From a virus, in IMG/VR virus record IMGVR_UViG_3300044614_000378, positions 1 to 34,193 of that record: a stretch of 34,193 nt of DNA; one strand, 5' to 3'. The first letter of the stretch is position 1, and every line of letters starts with the position of its first letter. Positions 22,490 to 30,338 of the stretch are shown here, one piece after another. The translations under genes and the position numbers were made by a program. Under the pieces are notes generated by a model. The model ran no database searches. It saw nothing but the letters and a program-made list of their open reading frames with translations, and was not told the DNA's origin.

Positions 22490-22759
22490 CTATTTCTTTT
22501 TAAACCTCTTGACTACGAACTTAGAGGCAAGAGTAGCAACAGCTTTGAGAAACTTATTCTCAGACTCTACAGTTACCTTAGTTCCTGTCTCATCTTTTTT
22601 GATGTTCACATCTACTTTCTTACCATCATAGTCAAGCTCATGATTAGTGCCATCTTTGTGGTATTCTATTTCTGCCTTATTTGTTTTAATGATAACATCT
22701 GTCTTATCACCTTCAATGTTAACCTGTACTTTTTTAGGTCTGCCTACTTTCTTTGCCAT
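22490..22759 (-). CDS. Small basic protein with AT-hook-like start
   Basis: An 89-residue protein, very rich in Lys, Asp and Glu. The N-terminus MAKKVGRPKKV contains a GRP core flanked by Lys residues, like an AT-hook that binds the minor groove of A/T DNA. The body is beta-strand-rich repeats of charged residues (DVIIKTNKAEIEYHKDG), and the end is basic (KRFKKK). It is the last gene of the head/lysis block before the terminator. It could be a DNA-binding or packaged protein, which is inference from composition. Confidence 0.55.
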   Translation of the reverse strand: MAKKVGRPKKVQVNIEGDKTDVIIKTNKAEIEYHKDGTNHELDYDGKKVDVNIKKDETGTKVTVESENKFLKAVATLASKFVVKRFKKK

Positions 22760-22760
22760 T

Positions 22761-23309
22761 TTAAAATTCGTTTATTAAACATATAGATACTTTCGCCTGG
22801 TCTTTTGCCATACGAACCATTCTCTCATAATCAGGGTTGTTATTAAGTACTAAGCATCCCTCTGACCATCCTCCTATCTGAGTTGCTACCTGTTGACTAC
22901 CTTTGTTATAGGTTGCACCATGAACATTCATAAAGATAATGTTATCCATTAGCTCAGTAGTTGGGTTAGTTTTAAGATCATTTGTGTAGTCTCTTCTATA
23001 AGGTACTTTGGCAACTTGTCTAAGTGCCTCCATTTTACCTCTGTGAAGTCCATAAGCATAACAATCATAGTTCCATCTGTCAGCTTCCATTACTGCGGTT
23101 CCTTTGTTTCCTTTGTTAGTGGTGCAAGATGTAACAAATTGAAATGATGAGCCTTTAAAAATATACACTTTGTCATCAAATACATTATTAGCATCCTCAT
23201 TAGAACGCACAAACAACAGCCACATATCAGATGGAATAGTCTTATAGTTAGATAGTTGCTTGACTCTATCTAAAAGTTGCTTATCAGTGTAGTTTTTAAC
23301 GTTGCTCAT
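22761..23309 (-). CDS. Probable endolysin, L,D-transpeptidase-like (YkuD) fold
   Basis: A 182-residue protein. The catalytic pattern is in the C-terminal third: NVHGATY (H130), then GGWSEGCLVL (S149, C152), resembling the His ... Ser-x-Gly-Cys motif of YkuD-type L,D-transpeptidases. The usual R after C is replaced by L-V-L. There is no signal peptide or membrane span, so export would need a holin, and two membrane proteins precede it. In a lysis position it probably cleaves or remodels peptidoglycan cross-bridges (inference). Confidence 0.65.
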   Translation of the reverse strand: MSNVKNYTDKQLLDRVKQLSNYKTIPSDMWLLFVRSNEDANNVFDDKVYIFKGSSFQFVTSCTTNKGNKGTAVMEADRWNYDCYAYGLHRGKMEALRQVAKVPYRRDYTNDLKTNPTTELMDNIIFMNVHGATYNKGSQQVATQIGGWSEGCLVLNNNPDYERMVRMAKDQAKVSICLINEF

Positions 23310-23511
23310 TGGTTTCTACTGTTAATTGTGATAGTGTTGCTGCTACTGTTCCTGCTGTTGCCACATATCCTGCCACAGTTATGACCGCTGCAGGTAGTGT
23401 GATAGGTGCAGCAAGGATAACTCCTGCTATTGCACCCACTGTAATGGCTGCTTGTTGTACTCTCTTCCAAAACTTTGGAGTGGGAGCGTTCCATCTTTGT
23501 GCTATGCTCAT
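23296..23511 (-). CDS. Holin-like small membrane protein
   Basis: A 71-residue protein with a polar N-terminus (MSIAQRWNAPTPKFWKRVQQ), followed by two Ala/Val/Ile-rich hydrophobic helices (about 20-37 and 41-60) and a short polar tail. Similar two-span proteins with the start MSIxxRWxAPTPKF occur in lysis regions of Bacteroidetes phages. It precedes the lysin gene with a 14-base overlap and is coupled to the upstream gene by ATGA. The holin role is inferred. Confidence 0.55.
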   Translation of the reverse strand: MSIAQRWNAPTPKFWKRVQQAAITVGAIAGVILAAPITLPAAVITVAGYVATAGTVAATLSQLTVETNEQR

Positions 23512-23795
23512 TTTAAATTGATTTCTATTAGTTTCTTAACTGATTGAGTGAGTTCACTTATCTGTTCTGCCAGGTGCTTAATTTCTAACTGAGTCATTTT
23601 CTCAATAGCCTCATATTTGAAGCGTGCCTCATTATCAACAAGCTCAATCTTACCTTTCAATCTACCTTGAGTCTCAATTATTTGCTTTTGTTCCTTCATA
23701 ACACTTCTCAAATCACTATGTAAACTCTTCAAAAAATACCCTATCCCAGATATAAGTATTGTTATCACTGTAAATGCTACCTCATTAAATCCCAT
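23508..23795 (-). CDS. Membrane-anchored coiled-coil protein (lysis region)
   Basis: A 95-residue protein from MGFNEVAFTVITILIS. One N-terminal membrane span (about residues 6-23) is followed by a coiled coil to the end (LRSVMKEQKQIIETQGRLKG ... ISELTQSVKKLIEI). The layout resembles a holin partner or an inner-membrane spanin subunit. A GTG one codon earlier is possible, but the ATG in a TGATG overlap with the upstream stop is more likely. Confidence 0.5.
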   Translation of the reverse strand: MGFNEVAFTVITILISGIGYFLKSLHSDLRSVMKEQKQIIETQGRLKGKIELVDNEARFKYEAIEKMTQLEIKHLAEQISELTQSVKKLIEINLK

Positions 23796-24361
23796 CACAA
23801 AATCAATATACTGTTATTATAACCATTTTCTCTAAATCCTCCACATGGACAGTCAAATCTACACACTTCCCCACAGTTACATCCACAATGATCTATCATA
23901 GGTCTTAGGTCAGTATCTCTGTTCACCTCTGCAGTGAACTCAGGATATAAATCCTTGTTAGCTATCAAGTAGCGAGTCAACCTGGTCTCAAAGAATGAGG
24001 CCTTTTGTGCGTAGTGCTCCATCCCAAAGGCTACCTCTGAGCGAGTTACTGAGCTTGAGAAATCTCCAAACTGAGTCTGCAGTCCTTTGTTCTTAAGTTG
24101 ATATGTCAAGCCAAACACAGCATCCTCTGCACTCCTCCAAGCTATGACAGGTTGAATATATGCAACAAGTGCCTCCTCAACATTAGTCAAGGTCTGAGCA
24201 TTGTATTTAGTGAGTAGATAGTTGTAAAATGTAGTGCCTAATATAGGCATAACTCTGAGCTGTGCCTGTGTTGCTATGTATGGAGTAACATCTGTCACAT
24301 CAACATTAGCTGTGATAGGTGTGTTAGTCTTTAAGTATGTCTCTGTAATAAAGTAGTTCAT
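23795..24361 (-). CDS. Head-tail connector-like protein with Cys-rich tail
   Basis: A 188-residue protein. The N-terminal 150 residues are helical, like adaptor/connector proteins encoded after portals in Bacteroidetes phages (ITETYLKTNTPI, YIATQAQLRVMPILGTTFYNYLL, VIAWRSAEDAVF). The C-terminus has a dense Cys cluster (HCGCNCGEVCRFDCPCGG, seven Cys in 18 residues) that could bind metal. It is coupled to the portal gene by ATGA. The connector role is based on order and fold pattern. Confidence 0.6.
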   Translation of the reverse strand: MNYFITETYLKTNTPITANVDVTDVTPYIATQAQLRVMPILGTTFYNYLLTKYNAQTLTNVEEALVAYIQPVIAWRSAEDAVFGLTYQLKNKGLQTQFGDFSSSVTRSEVAFGMEHYAQKASFFETRLTRYLIANKDLYPEFTAEVNRDTDLRPMIDHCGCNCGEVCRFDCPCGGFRENGYNNSILIL

Positions 24362-25671
24362 GGTGCTGCAGGTGTTTCTGTTTGTATTACATCTCCACCC
24401 TCTATTGGAGGCAGTGAAGCAAGAGCTCTTATCTCATTAGGTGTCATCTTCTCAAGTACCTTAGTAGCTACCAATGGACTCAATGAGTTCAATGCATCAG
24501 ATGTCTTAGAGGTATCACCTTCAAGCTCAATGATTGTCTCATTAATGATTTGGAAGTTGTTGATTGAGAACTTACCTGGTATCTTAGCAATGGCCATTAT
24601 CTCATTAACTATCTCCTCAACCTGTCTTCTCAATGGCATAACTACATTTTTCTCAAATACAACATAAGCCTGCTTGATATCACTGCCTGAGCCAAGTGAC
24701 CCTTGAGTGCGAACTCCCATGAGGATAGGATCTATTGTGTGAGCAAAGCATATCTGTTCTGTATTGAGAGATGATGCCTCTTGAAATAGCTTATCATTGC
24801 TGTTAGTAGGTAGGCTTTCAATCTTAGGTAACTGATCTTGATTGTTAGCAAAGAATGCAACAGCTTTCCCTGCATTAGCAGCTCCTTTCAACCTATCAAT
24901 GGTCTGCTTAATCATGTGTTTCTCCTCCTCTGACTGTGGCCTCTTAGGGAACATCATAGCAAAGGATGGAAATATTGAGTTTTGAATGTTACTCTTAGCG
25001 AAGTACGATAACTCGCCCGAGAGAAACGCAAAATTAAGTGCAGAACTGTACTGCGGCAGCGGATACCACTCCTGCCCCAAAGTCATTAACTCATAGCAAT
25101 ATAGTTGCTCAAGGTCAGTGTTGGCAGGATGATACTTTTTAATCTCTCTCACATCAATGCGAGCTGTCCAATCATCGCAAAGGAAGTATGTTTCTTTGTC
25201 TCTTGATACTCTAACTCTCTCAGGTGAGATGTTTTCTACCTTATATATCTCTCCTTTTTTATTATAACACAGCTTAAAGTACACTCTATGGTGAACTATC
25301 AACTGTTGTGCTATGGCTCTGATTGTTTTACCTAACTTGAGCTTTCTCTCAAAGGTATATAGCTTGAGTTTATCCTCTTGAGACATTTTCTCAGTCTCAA
25401 TAGTGTATCCTCCACCTGTTGCTGAGTTAGTCTTAAAGTCAACAATAGCACCATGTAAAGGTGAGCTGTAATATAGTTGATTAAGTAGCTCAGGATAGAG
25501 GTTATCCTGTCCAAATGGAATGTAACCTGCTATCTGATAGCGGCCATTAACATAAGGGAGTGATAGGTTAGCACCACCTACCTTTTGAAATGGAGTAGAG
25601 AAGGATTGATATCCCTCAACTATCTCTGCTGTTTGTGGCTTGCTGCCTATAAATCTGTTATACCATGCCAT
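24358..25671 (-). CDS. Portal protein
   Basis: A 437-residue protein. The entry region has IPFGQDNLYPELLNQLYYSSPLHGAIVDFKTNSATG, typical of PBSX/SPP1-type portals. The middle is alpha/beta (NISPERVRVSRDKETYF) and leads to a helical crown (QTIDRLKGAANAGKAVAFFANNQ, and LGSGSDIKQAYVVFEKNVVMPLRRQVEEIVN). The length fits a small portal. It forms the dodecameric DNA channel at the head vertex and docks terminase. Its ATG overlaps the upstream stop (TAATG). Confidence 0.9.
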   Translation of the reverse strand: MAWYNRFIGSKPQTAEIVEGYQSFSTPFQKVGGANLSLPYVNGRYQIAGYIPFGQDNLYPELLNQLYYSSPLHGAIVDFKTNSATGGGYTIETEKMSQEDKLKLYTFERKLKLGKTIRAIAQQLIVHHRVYFKLCYNKKGEIYKVENISPERVRVSRDKETYFLCDDWTARIDVREIKKYHPANTDLEQLYCYELMTLGQEWYPLPQYSSALNFAFLSGELSYFAKSNIQNSIFPSFAMMFPKRPQSEEEKHMIKQTIDRLKGAANAGKAVAFFANNQDQLPKIESLPTNSNDKLFQEASSLNTEQICFAHTIDPILMGVRTQGSLGSGSDIKQAYVVFEKNVVMPLRRQVEEIVNEIMAIAKIPGKFSINNFQIINETIIELEGDTSKTSDALNSLSPLVATKVLEKMTPNEIRALASLPPIEGGDVIQTETPAAP

Positions 25672-26006
25672 TAGTCATAGATTGAATTAGTTTGTATCCC
25701 TGCCACTACCATGCGACCCTCCTCTATCATGGTTAAACCTGTAGGATCAACCGTTGGAGTAGGACTCTGATATACTTTATATCTGTATTGGCCCTTAATA
25801 AAGTCAACATCAATAGGGTCTTCGATAGTGAATAGGTTATATCTTGAAGGCCATGAGGAACTATCAACTCCCTGCCAATAGATAGGGTTAGCTGTAGTGT
25901 CAAACTCATCCTCAAATTCAAATAAATAGTAAGGATTGGAGATTGTTGTAACCTCTGTAAGTGTCAACACAAATGTGTTAACTGTATCCTTCTCAAGATA
26001 TATCAT
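25671..26006 (-). CDS. Small virion-block protein upstream of portal
   Basis: A 111-residue protein from MIYLEKDTVNTFVLTL, beta-rich with many Tyr/Phe. An in-frame ATG six codons upstream exists, but its codons form the repeated motif TACAATATAGGT, which elsewhere is non-coding and ends directly at the start codon, so I choose 26006. It is likely a small structural protein; the family is common in Bacteroidetes phage head regions but has no certain role. Confidence 0.6.
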   Translation of the reverse strand: MIYLEKDTVNTFVLTLTEVTTISNPYYLFEFEDEFDTTANPIYWQGVDSSSWPSRYNLFTIEDPIDVDFIKGQYRYKVYQSPTPTVDPTGLTMIEEGRMVVAGIQTNSIYD

Positions 26007-26018
26007 ACCTATATTGTA
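26007..26018 (-). promoter_or_regulatory. Repeated late-gene motif TACAATATAGGT just after a terminator
   Basis: The motif abuts the ATG at 26006 and lies 18 bases downstream (minus strand) of the terminator's T-tract. Transcription that stops at 26037 must restart here for the portal block to be expressed, which argues that the motif is a promoter rather than only a ribosome site. Confidence 0.65.
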
Positions 26019-26036
26019 TCTCAAAGAAATAATTAT

Positions 26037-26062
26037 TAAAAAAGCCCCACCGAAGTGAGGCT
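26037..26062 (-). terminator. Intrinsic terminator between tail-tube and portal genes
   Basis: On the minus strand AGCCTCAC-TTCG-GTGGGGCT followed by TTTTTT: an 8-bp stem (one wobble) with a stable TTCG tetraloop. It is 25 bases after the stop of the 175-residue gene. Confidence 0.85.
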
Positions 26063-26086
26063 CTTAGTTTATAATCTATGGCAAGA

Positions 26087-26614
26087 TTAAATAAGACTTG
26101 CTACTACAGCAGCATCAATCTCATAAGCTAAAAACTCATTCTCAGCTACAAGTGTCACACTGTATTTAGAGCCATCTGCTCTTGTAGTTCCTGATCCTTC
26201 ACCTGTTGCACTAACTTGCAAATAAGGGAAGTACCAATATTTACCATTAGCATCCTGGATAATACCTGCTAAATATTGTTGTCCAGCTCCTAATATCTTA
26301 ATAGCTTTTGACTTATCTTGGTCTCTTCTATGGAACATCAAGTTGATAGTTGCAGTTACATAGCTTGAGCCATTAATCAAGTCAATAGCAGAGTCCTCAG
26401 TGTATGAGGATACGTTTCTTCTGAACTCTAACTCAATGAAGGTATCACCTCCACCAATTAAGTTAAGAGCATCGATAGTCCAATCAAGTGGAGCAGTGCC
26501 AAGTGATAGAGTAGTCTCATCTACTTGGTCTTGTCTGTTCACATAGAATTTATATATACCACCGGAGTTGTTATCACAACTCTTCAAAATGGTCTCGAGG
26601 GTAGCACAGCTCAT
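26087..26614 (-). CDS. Probable major tail tube protein
   Basis: A 175-residue beta-rich protein. The C-terminal half (AGIIQDANGKYWYFPYLQVSATGEGSGTTRADGSKYSVTLVAENEF) has the pattern of tail tube subunits and related virion proteins of Bacteroidetes phages. It lies between the major capsid gene (hairpin between) and a strong terminator, a position fitting a highly expressed structural protein. A head-decoration protein is the alternative. Confidence 0.55.
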   Translation of the reverse strand: MSCATLETILKSCDNNSGGIYKFYVNRQDQVDETTLSLGTAPLDWTIDALNLIGGGDTFIELEFRRNVSSYTEDSAIDLINGSSYVTATINLMFHRRDQDKSKAIKILGAGQQYLAGIIQDANGKYWYFPYLQVSATGEGSGTTRADGSKYSVTLVAENEFLAYEIDAAVVASLI

Positions 26615-26633
26615 CGGTAATTTTTTTTAATGT

Positions 26634-26660
26634 TTAAAAATAGGGGGTATTACTACCCCC
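26634..26660 (-). terminator. Attenuating hairpin after the major capsid gene
   Basis: On the minus strand GGGGGTA-GTAA-TACCCCC is followed by a short T-rich tract (TATTTTT). It lies 20 bases after the capsid stop and before the 175-residue gene, so it may partly terminate and set the ratio of the two products, or protect the capsid mRNA 3' end. Confidence 0.65.
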
Positions 26661-26679
26661 GTTATATATAAGGGAGAGA

Positions 26680-27612
26680 TTAGTCGAAACAAACGTTATA
26701 TAAAACAATCTCTGCAGGGTTAACATAATGGAAACCTACTTTCATATTAGCACGAGTTCTCAAATAAGGCTCAGCAACTGAATCAGATAAGTTAACTGCT
26801 TTCAATGCTTTGTCATCTCCTTCTGCATCAAATGCATAGATAAGGTTATTTCTCAAAGTCAACAAGATAGTGTTATCTGGCATACCTTCACACACAACTA
26901 CATTGATACCTAAGAATGTTAAACCTAATGGAGTAGTAACATAAGTCAAAGTGTTACCTTGTGCAGCAGCAAGCTCATAAGCATTAGCTACATTAGTAGA
27001 TACATAAAATCTTAAGTCTGTTTTTCTTCTGCTAATAGTTGAAGGAGCAGCAGCAAGTACAGCACTCAATTGGTCAAGTACATTTGATGTATCAATAACA
27101 CCTGCATACAATCCATTTACAGCCTCATCTCCACAAAGTCCTTTCAAGTATCCATCACAAAGACCTAATAATGCATCCTCAGATAATACATCTCCCTGCC
27201 ATCTCAATAACTCGATATCTTGACCGATAGTCATTGCCATCTCATTCCAATAGTATGACATAAAAGATGCAACAGTGAAATCACCATTAGATCCTTTTGC
27301 CATTTGCAAAGCTAAGAATGACTGCTCTAAGTCGAACTGACATAATTGAGCCATAGCTGACAAAGGACATACATCAATATCAACTGCATCTAATGAATCA
27401 TTAGGAGCAGAGAAGTTACAAGTAGATGCTTGTAAGATGTTACCAAAAGTTACATTAGCTAACTTAGTCTTAGACTTGATGCCTGGTAAAGAGCGAAAGT
27501 TAGATGCGATATCCTCTGATTGAAGATACGCTTTGGAGTAGAACTCCTCTGGGTTGGCACACAATAATGCGTTAGTTTCAACCTCTAAATTAAATTTTAA
27601 ATTACGGTTCAT
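26680..27612 (-). CDS. Major capsid protein
   Basis: A 310-residue protein directly after the protease-scaffold gene. The N-terminal arm (about 1-60, FYSKAYLQSEDIASNFRSLPGIKSK) is helical and extended. The body includes FTVASFMSYYWNEMAMTIGQDIELLRWQGD and TDLRFYVSTNVANAYELAAAQG, then ending strands (NLIYAFDAEGDDKALKAVNLSDSV), consistent with an HK97-type fold in length and order. The unusually many Cys residues are noted. It has its own 3' hairpin. The call rests on order, size and pattern. Confidence 0.8.
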   Translation of the reverse strand: MNRNLKFNLEVETNALLCANPEEFYSKAYLQSEDIASNFRSLPGIKSKTKLANVTFGNILQASTCNFSAPNDSLDAVDIDVCPLSAMAQLCQFDLEQSFLALQMAKGSNGDFTVASFMSYYWNEMAMTIGQDIELLRWQGDVLSEDALLGLCDGYLKGLCGDEAVNGLYAGVIDTSNVLDQLSAVLAAAPSTISRRKTDLRFYVSTNVANAYELAAAQGNTLTYVTTPLGLTFLGINVVVCEGMPDNTILLTLRNNLIYAFDAEGDDKALKAVNLSDSVAEPYLRTRANMKVGFHYVNPAEIVLYNVCFD

Positions 27613-27613
27613 T

Positions 27614-28603
27614 TTATTTGGTTTTTGAAAATTTTACAAATTCTTTAAATAGCTCTCTTGAGCTCATCTTTTGGTTCTTAGCCTCAACCTCAATCTCCTC
27701 ATCTCTTGGAGCTAAGTACTCTTCCATTTGGTTCTTAAGGTCAGCTATGATAGCAAGTAGTTGATTAACTTGCTCCTCAATCACAGGTGATACTATTGCA
27801 AGTACAGCCTCAGCATCAGTAGTTGGGTCAACTGCCATCTCAACATCCTCAGCGGCAGCATCTGCCTCCTCCTCTTGCACATCCTCAGCAGCTTCATCAA
27901 CTGTAGTCTCAGCTTCCTCCTCAACAGCTGGCTCCTCTGCCATTTGTTCTTCTGCTATTTCAGCAGGTGCATCCTTAATCTCGATAACTTCTCCATCTTT
28001 AACGACATAGATTTTATCCTCGATTAGATGTTCTCCATCAGGTAACTTCATTGTATTTAGTTTTAATAATTCCGATAGTTTAAGTCCTAAGAATCCCTCA
28101 ATAGAATATCCTACTTGACCTGACTCAACAAGGCTATCATAGTATTCCTTATCAGTTACTTGACTTGTTAGCATTAGAGTTCCCTTAGGTACTTCAATGC
28201 CGTATGTTGTGAATGCTTTATCCTGCTTAGGGTTCTCAACTATCCAAGCCTCAAGGATGTAGGCAGGAACTTTCTCCTCTGCCTCATGCTCTAAGTTAAA
28301 GATATCTTTGTTCTGTAGGTTCTGCATGAACTTAGCATGAATAGACTCAATGACCTCCTCTGTAAATAGCACATCATACTCAGTGCCATCCTCATCTCTT
28401 CTATAGATTGACATTGGTATCATAGCAGGTGCTACAATACGCATCTTAATGTCATCTGAAAATGTCATTGGAGTAGCTTGACTGAATGCCATACCTTTCA
28501 CCTTAATAGCAGGCTTAGATGTGAAGGCAATCATCTCAATACCTAAGTCCTCCCCATCAGAGTACTCAGGATCTATTGTTATCTTATAGACAGGTCTATC
28601 CAT
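27614..28603 (-). CDS. Prohead protease fused to acidic scaffold-like tail (XkdF/S78_2-like)
   Basis: A 329-residue protein. Residues 1-175 look like a Peptidase_S78_2 / XkdF-type serine protease, with FNLEHE (H106) and GYSIEG (S167) as candidate catalytic residues. Residues about 200-275 are an extreme Glu/Ala/Asp stretch (AEEQMAEEPAVEEEAETTVD). They are followed by a coiled coil (VIEEQVNQLLAIIADLKNQM) and a basic end (ELFKEFVKFSKTK), the layout expected for a scaffolding domain. The protease would mature the head and cut the scaffold. It is the first gene of the head block and starts directly after the repeated motif. Confidence 0.8.
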   Translation of the reverse strand: MDRPVYKITIDPEYSDGEDLGIEMIAFTSKPAIKVKGMAFSQATPMTFSDDIKMRIVAPAMIPMSIYRRDEDGTEYDVLFTEEVIESIHAKFMQNLQNKDIFNLEHEAEEKVPAYILEAWIVENPKQDKAFTTYGIEVPKGTLMLTSQVTDKEYYDSLVESGQVGYSIEGFLGLKLSELLKLNTMKLPDGEHLIEDKIYVVKDGEVIEIKDAPAEIAEEQMAEEPAVEEEAETTVDEAAEDVQEEEADAAAEDVEMAVDPTTDAEAVLAIVSPVIEEQVNQLLAIIADLKNQMEEYLAPRDEEIEVEAKNQKMSSRELFKEFVKFSKTK

Positions 28604-28615
28604 GCCTATATTGTA
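28604..28615 (-). promoter_or_regulatory. Repeated late-gene motif, variant TACAATATAGGC
   Basis: It abuts the ATG at 28603 and differs from the other copies only in the last base (C for T). It lies in the 44-base space between divergent gene starts, so on position alone it is the best promoter candidate for the head block. Confidence 0.6.
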
Positions 28616-28623
28616 GAAAGTGT

Positions 28624-28631
28624 TATATTTG
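28624..28631 (+). promoter_or_regulatory. Possible -7 box for plus-strand chaperone genes
   Basis: TATATTTG fits the Bacteroidetes -7 pattern TAnnTTTG and sits 16 bases before the ATG at 28648. No TTTG is found 19 bases upstream, so the call is weak. Confidence 0.35.
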
Positions 28632-28647
28632 TTAAAAATTAAAATCT

Positions 28648-29196
28648 ATGGTAAAAATTTTAGACAAAGAAATTCCTAATCAATTGAAGGAGTTAACAGT
28701 GCAACAGTTTGAGGATATCACATCCATACATGCACAACAGGACTTAGATGCTATTGAGAAACATCTTAAAGTATTTGAGTTGTTTGGTATCACTGAGAAT
28801 GACTTTGAGGATACCACTATTGAGCAGTTCAAAACTTATGTCAAGGAGTTTAACAACATCAAAGGTAAGCCAGAGCTACAGTCAACTATTGAGCTTGATG
28901 GATACAAATACACTGCCTTTGAAGGTGAGGAGTTTAAGCTATCAGTGAGAGATACTAAGCACATTGAGAAGGTCATGAACTCTAAGCATAAAGGTTATAT
29001 CTCTGAAATGTTAGGCATCCTATTCAAGAGAGATGACCTAAGCAAGGCAGAACATTATGACACTACTCACATCAAGCATAAGGCTAAGATGATAAGAGAG
29101 CTCAAGGCAGAGTTAGCAGTGCCTTACTTAGTAGAGATAGGACAAAAACTGTCCAAAGAAATCAAACGCAATGAACCTTCCGAAATCGTGGAGTGA
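28648..29196 (+). CDS. Tail assembly chaperone candidate, first ORF
   Basis: A 182-residue helical, charged protein. An N-terminal segment (IPNQLKELTVQQFEDITSI) is similar in style to the start of the next ORF (SWSEIDVLQFKEIRELYSI), a feature of tail assembly chaperone pairs. The middle contains HLKVFELFGITENDFED, also mirrored in the next protein. It overlaps the next ORF by 26 bases in the +1 register. By analogy with the lambda gpG/gpGT pairs it would hold the tape measure during tail assembly. There is no clear slippery heptamer, so separate initiation is more likely than frameshifting. Confidence 0.6.
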   Translation: MVKILDKEIPNQLKELTVQQFEDITSIHAQQDLDAIEKHLKVFELFGITENDFEDTTIEQFKTYVKEFNNIKGKPELQSTIELDGYKYTAFEGEEFKLSVRDTKHIEKVMNSKHKGYISEMLGILFKRDDLSKAEHYDTTHIKHKAKMIRELKAELAVPYLVEIGQKLSKEIKRNEPSEIVE

Positions 29197-29902
29197 GATT
29201 GATGTCCTGCAGTTTAAAGAGATTAGAGAGTTATATTCTATTGAGGAGGTATTTGCCAGAGAGATAGAGATACTCTCAGCTCTTGCAGGAGTTAGCTCAG
29301 ATGAGCTTGAGGACTTAGATGTAAGTGAGGTGAGTGCTATGCTCAAAGATATTACATTCATTAACTCTGAGCCATCTAAAAACTACAAGAGAGATATTGA
29401 ACAGTGGAAGGTCAAGCCATTAGCTAAGCTGACCTGTGGGGAGTTCATTGACTTAGAGTATTTCTTTGCTAATGACTACATCAAGCACCTTTGCCATATA
29501 GCAGCTATCATGTACAGGCAACATACCACTAATGAGTGGGGTGAGTTAAGCTTTGAGCCTTATGACTTCAATCCATTTGACAGGCATGAACTATTTGATG
29601 AGTACTGCATTAATGATATCTATGGTATCATACCTGAGTACCTATCATTTAGACAAGATTTCATGGATAAGTATCACTTACTTTTTAATGAAGAGGATGG
29701 AGATGAAGAGGATGATAATAAACCAATGACATCCGATGAGTCTAAGGCACAAGCTGAACAAAAGTCTGCTGTAAAGTGGGGATGGGAGAGACTACTCTAC
29801 TCACTTTGTAATGAGGATTTGACTAAGTTTAAGCAAGTCACTGACCTGCCTCTTATCCTTACCTTTAATATGCTGTCAATGAAAAAAGAGCTTAATCTGT
29901 AA
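29171..29902 (+). CDS. Tail assembly chaperone candidate, second ORF (complete)
   Basis: A 243-residue protein. The N-terminus (LPKSWSEIDVLQFKEIRELYSIEEVFAREIEILSALAGV) has the pattern of phage tail chaperones. The C-terminal part has an acidic loop (EEDGDEEDDNKPMTSDES) and a Trp-containing helix (KSAVKWGWERLLYSLC). Frame 2 is open upstream for roughly 35 bases before the ATG, so a +1 or -2 ribosomal shift from the first ORF remains possible. It converges on the fibre block and overlaps the last minus-strand gene by 11 bases. Its 3' half is repeated at 1-381. Confidence 0.6.
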   Translation: MNLPKSWSEIDVLQFKEIRELYSIEEVFAREIEILSALAGVSSDELEDLDVSEVSAMLKDITFINSEPSKNYKRDIEQWKVKPLAKLTCGEFIDLEYFFANDYIKHLCHIAAIMYRQHTTNEWGELSFEPYDFNPFDRHELFDEYCINDIYGIIPEYLSFRQDFMDKYHLLFNEEDGDEEDDNKPMTSDESKAQAEQKSAVKWGWERLLYSLCNEDLTKFKQVTDLPLILTFNMLSMKKELNL

Positions 29903-30338
29903 AATCTAATTTTCCAATAAAGTCTCCTCCAATAGGTTCAAATGTGTAGATAATAGATTTCTTTTCACCAAGTATCTGAGCCACTTGCAAAATAGGATAA
30001 CGCTGTGTCATCCACTCAGTGTATTGAGAATAGATTTCTGCTGTTATTCCAGAACTATCCATCCTTTCAGTTAACTGAGCACAAAACTCATAAGGAGGTA
30101 TTACTCCACCATTCCAAAGATTTGCACCATTATTCAAAAATCCAAAGTAATACATTGCAATAATCTGTATCTCAAGTTCACCAAGTGCAGGTATTTTTGC
30201 ATTGATACGCACTGAGTCATATAATGCACCCGTATCAATAGCACCTGACTCTGATATTAACCTTTGTAATATCACTTGTATCTTTCTCCTTGTAGGATAC
30301 TTGACATTGAATATACCATTATTTGCGTAGCGTGCCAT
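29892..30338 (-). CDS. Conserved phage protein, possible virion or joining protein (copy B)
   Basis: The 148-residue counterpart of 376-813. Relative to copy A it has extra residues in a loop (NNGANLWNGGVIPPYEF) and a different C-terminal end (GGDFIGKLDFTD). Changes are concentrated there while the first 60 residues are nearly constant. It is the last gene of the fibre block in this version. The function is unknown. Confidence 0.6.
   Translation of the reverse strand: MARYANNGIFNVKYPTRRKIQVILQRLISESGAIDTGALYDSVRINAKIPALGELEIQIIAMYYFGFLNNGANLWNGGVIPPYEFCAQLTERMDSSGITAEIYSQYTEWMTQRYPILQVAQILGEKKSIIYTFEPIGGDFIGKLDFTD

Noticed and set aside
26007-26024. Upstream ATG for the 111-residue protein
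   Set aside because: The six extra codons are the repeated motif plus ATGAGA; elsewhere the motif is outside the coding sequence.
29139-29196. Programmed -1 frameshift between the two chaperone ORFs
   Set aside because: The second ORF is in the +1 register, so a -1 shift would enter the wrong frame; no slippery heptamer is seen.
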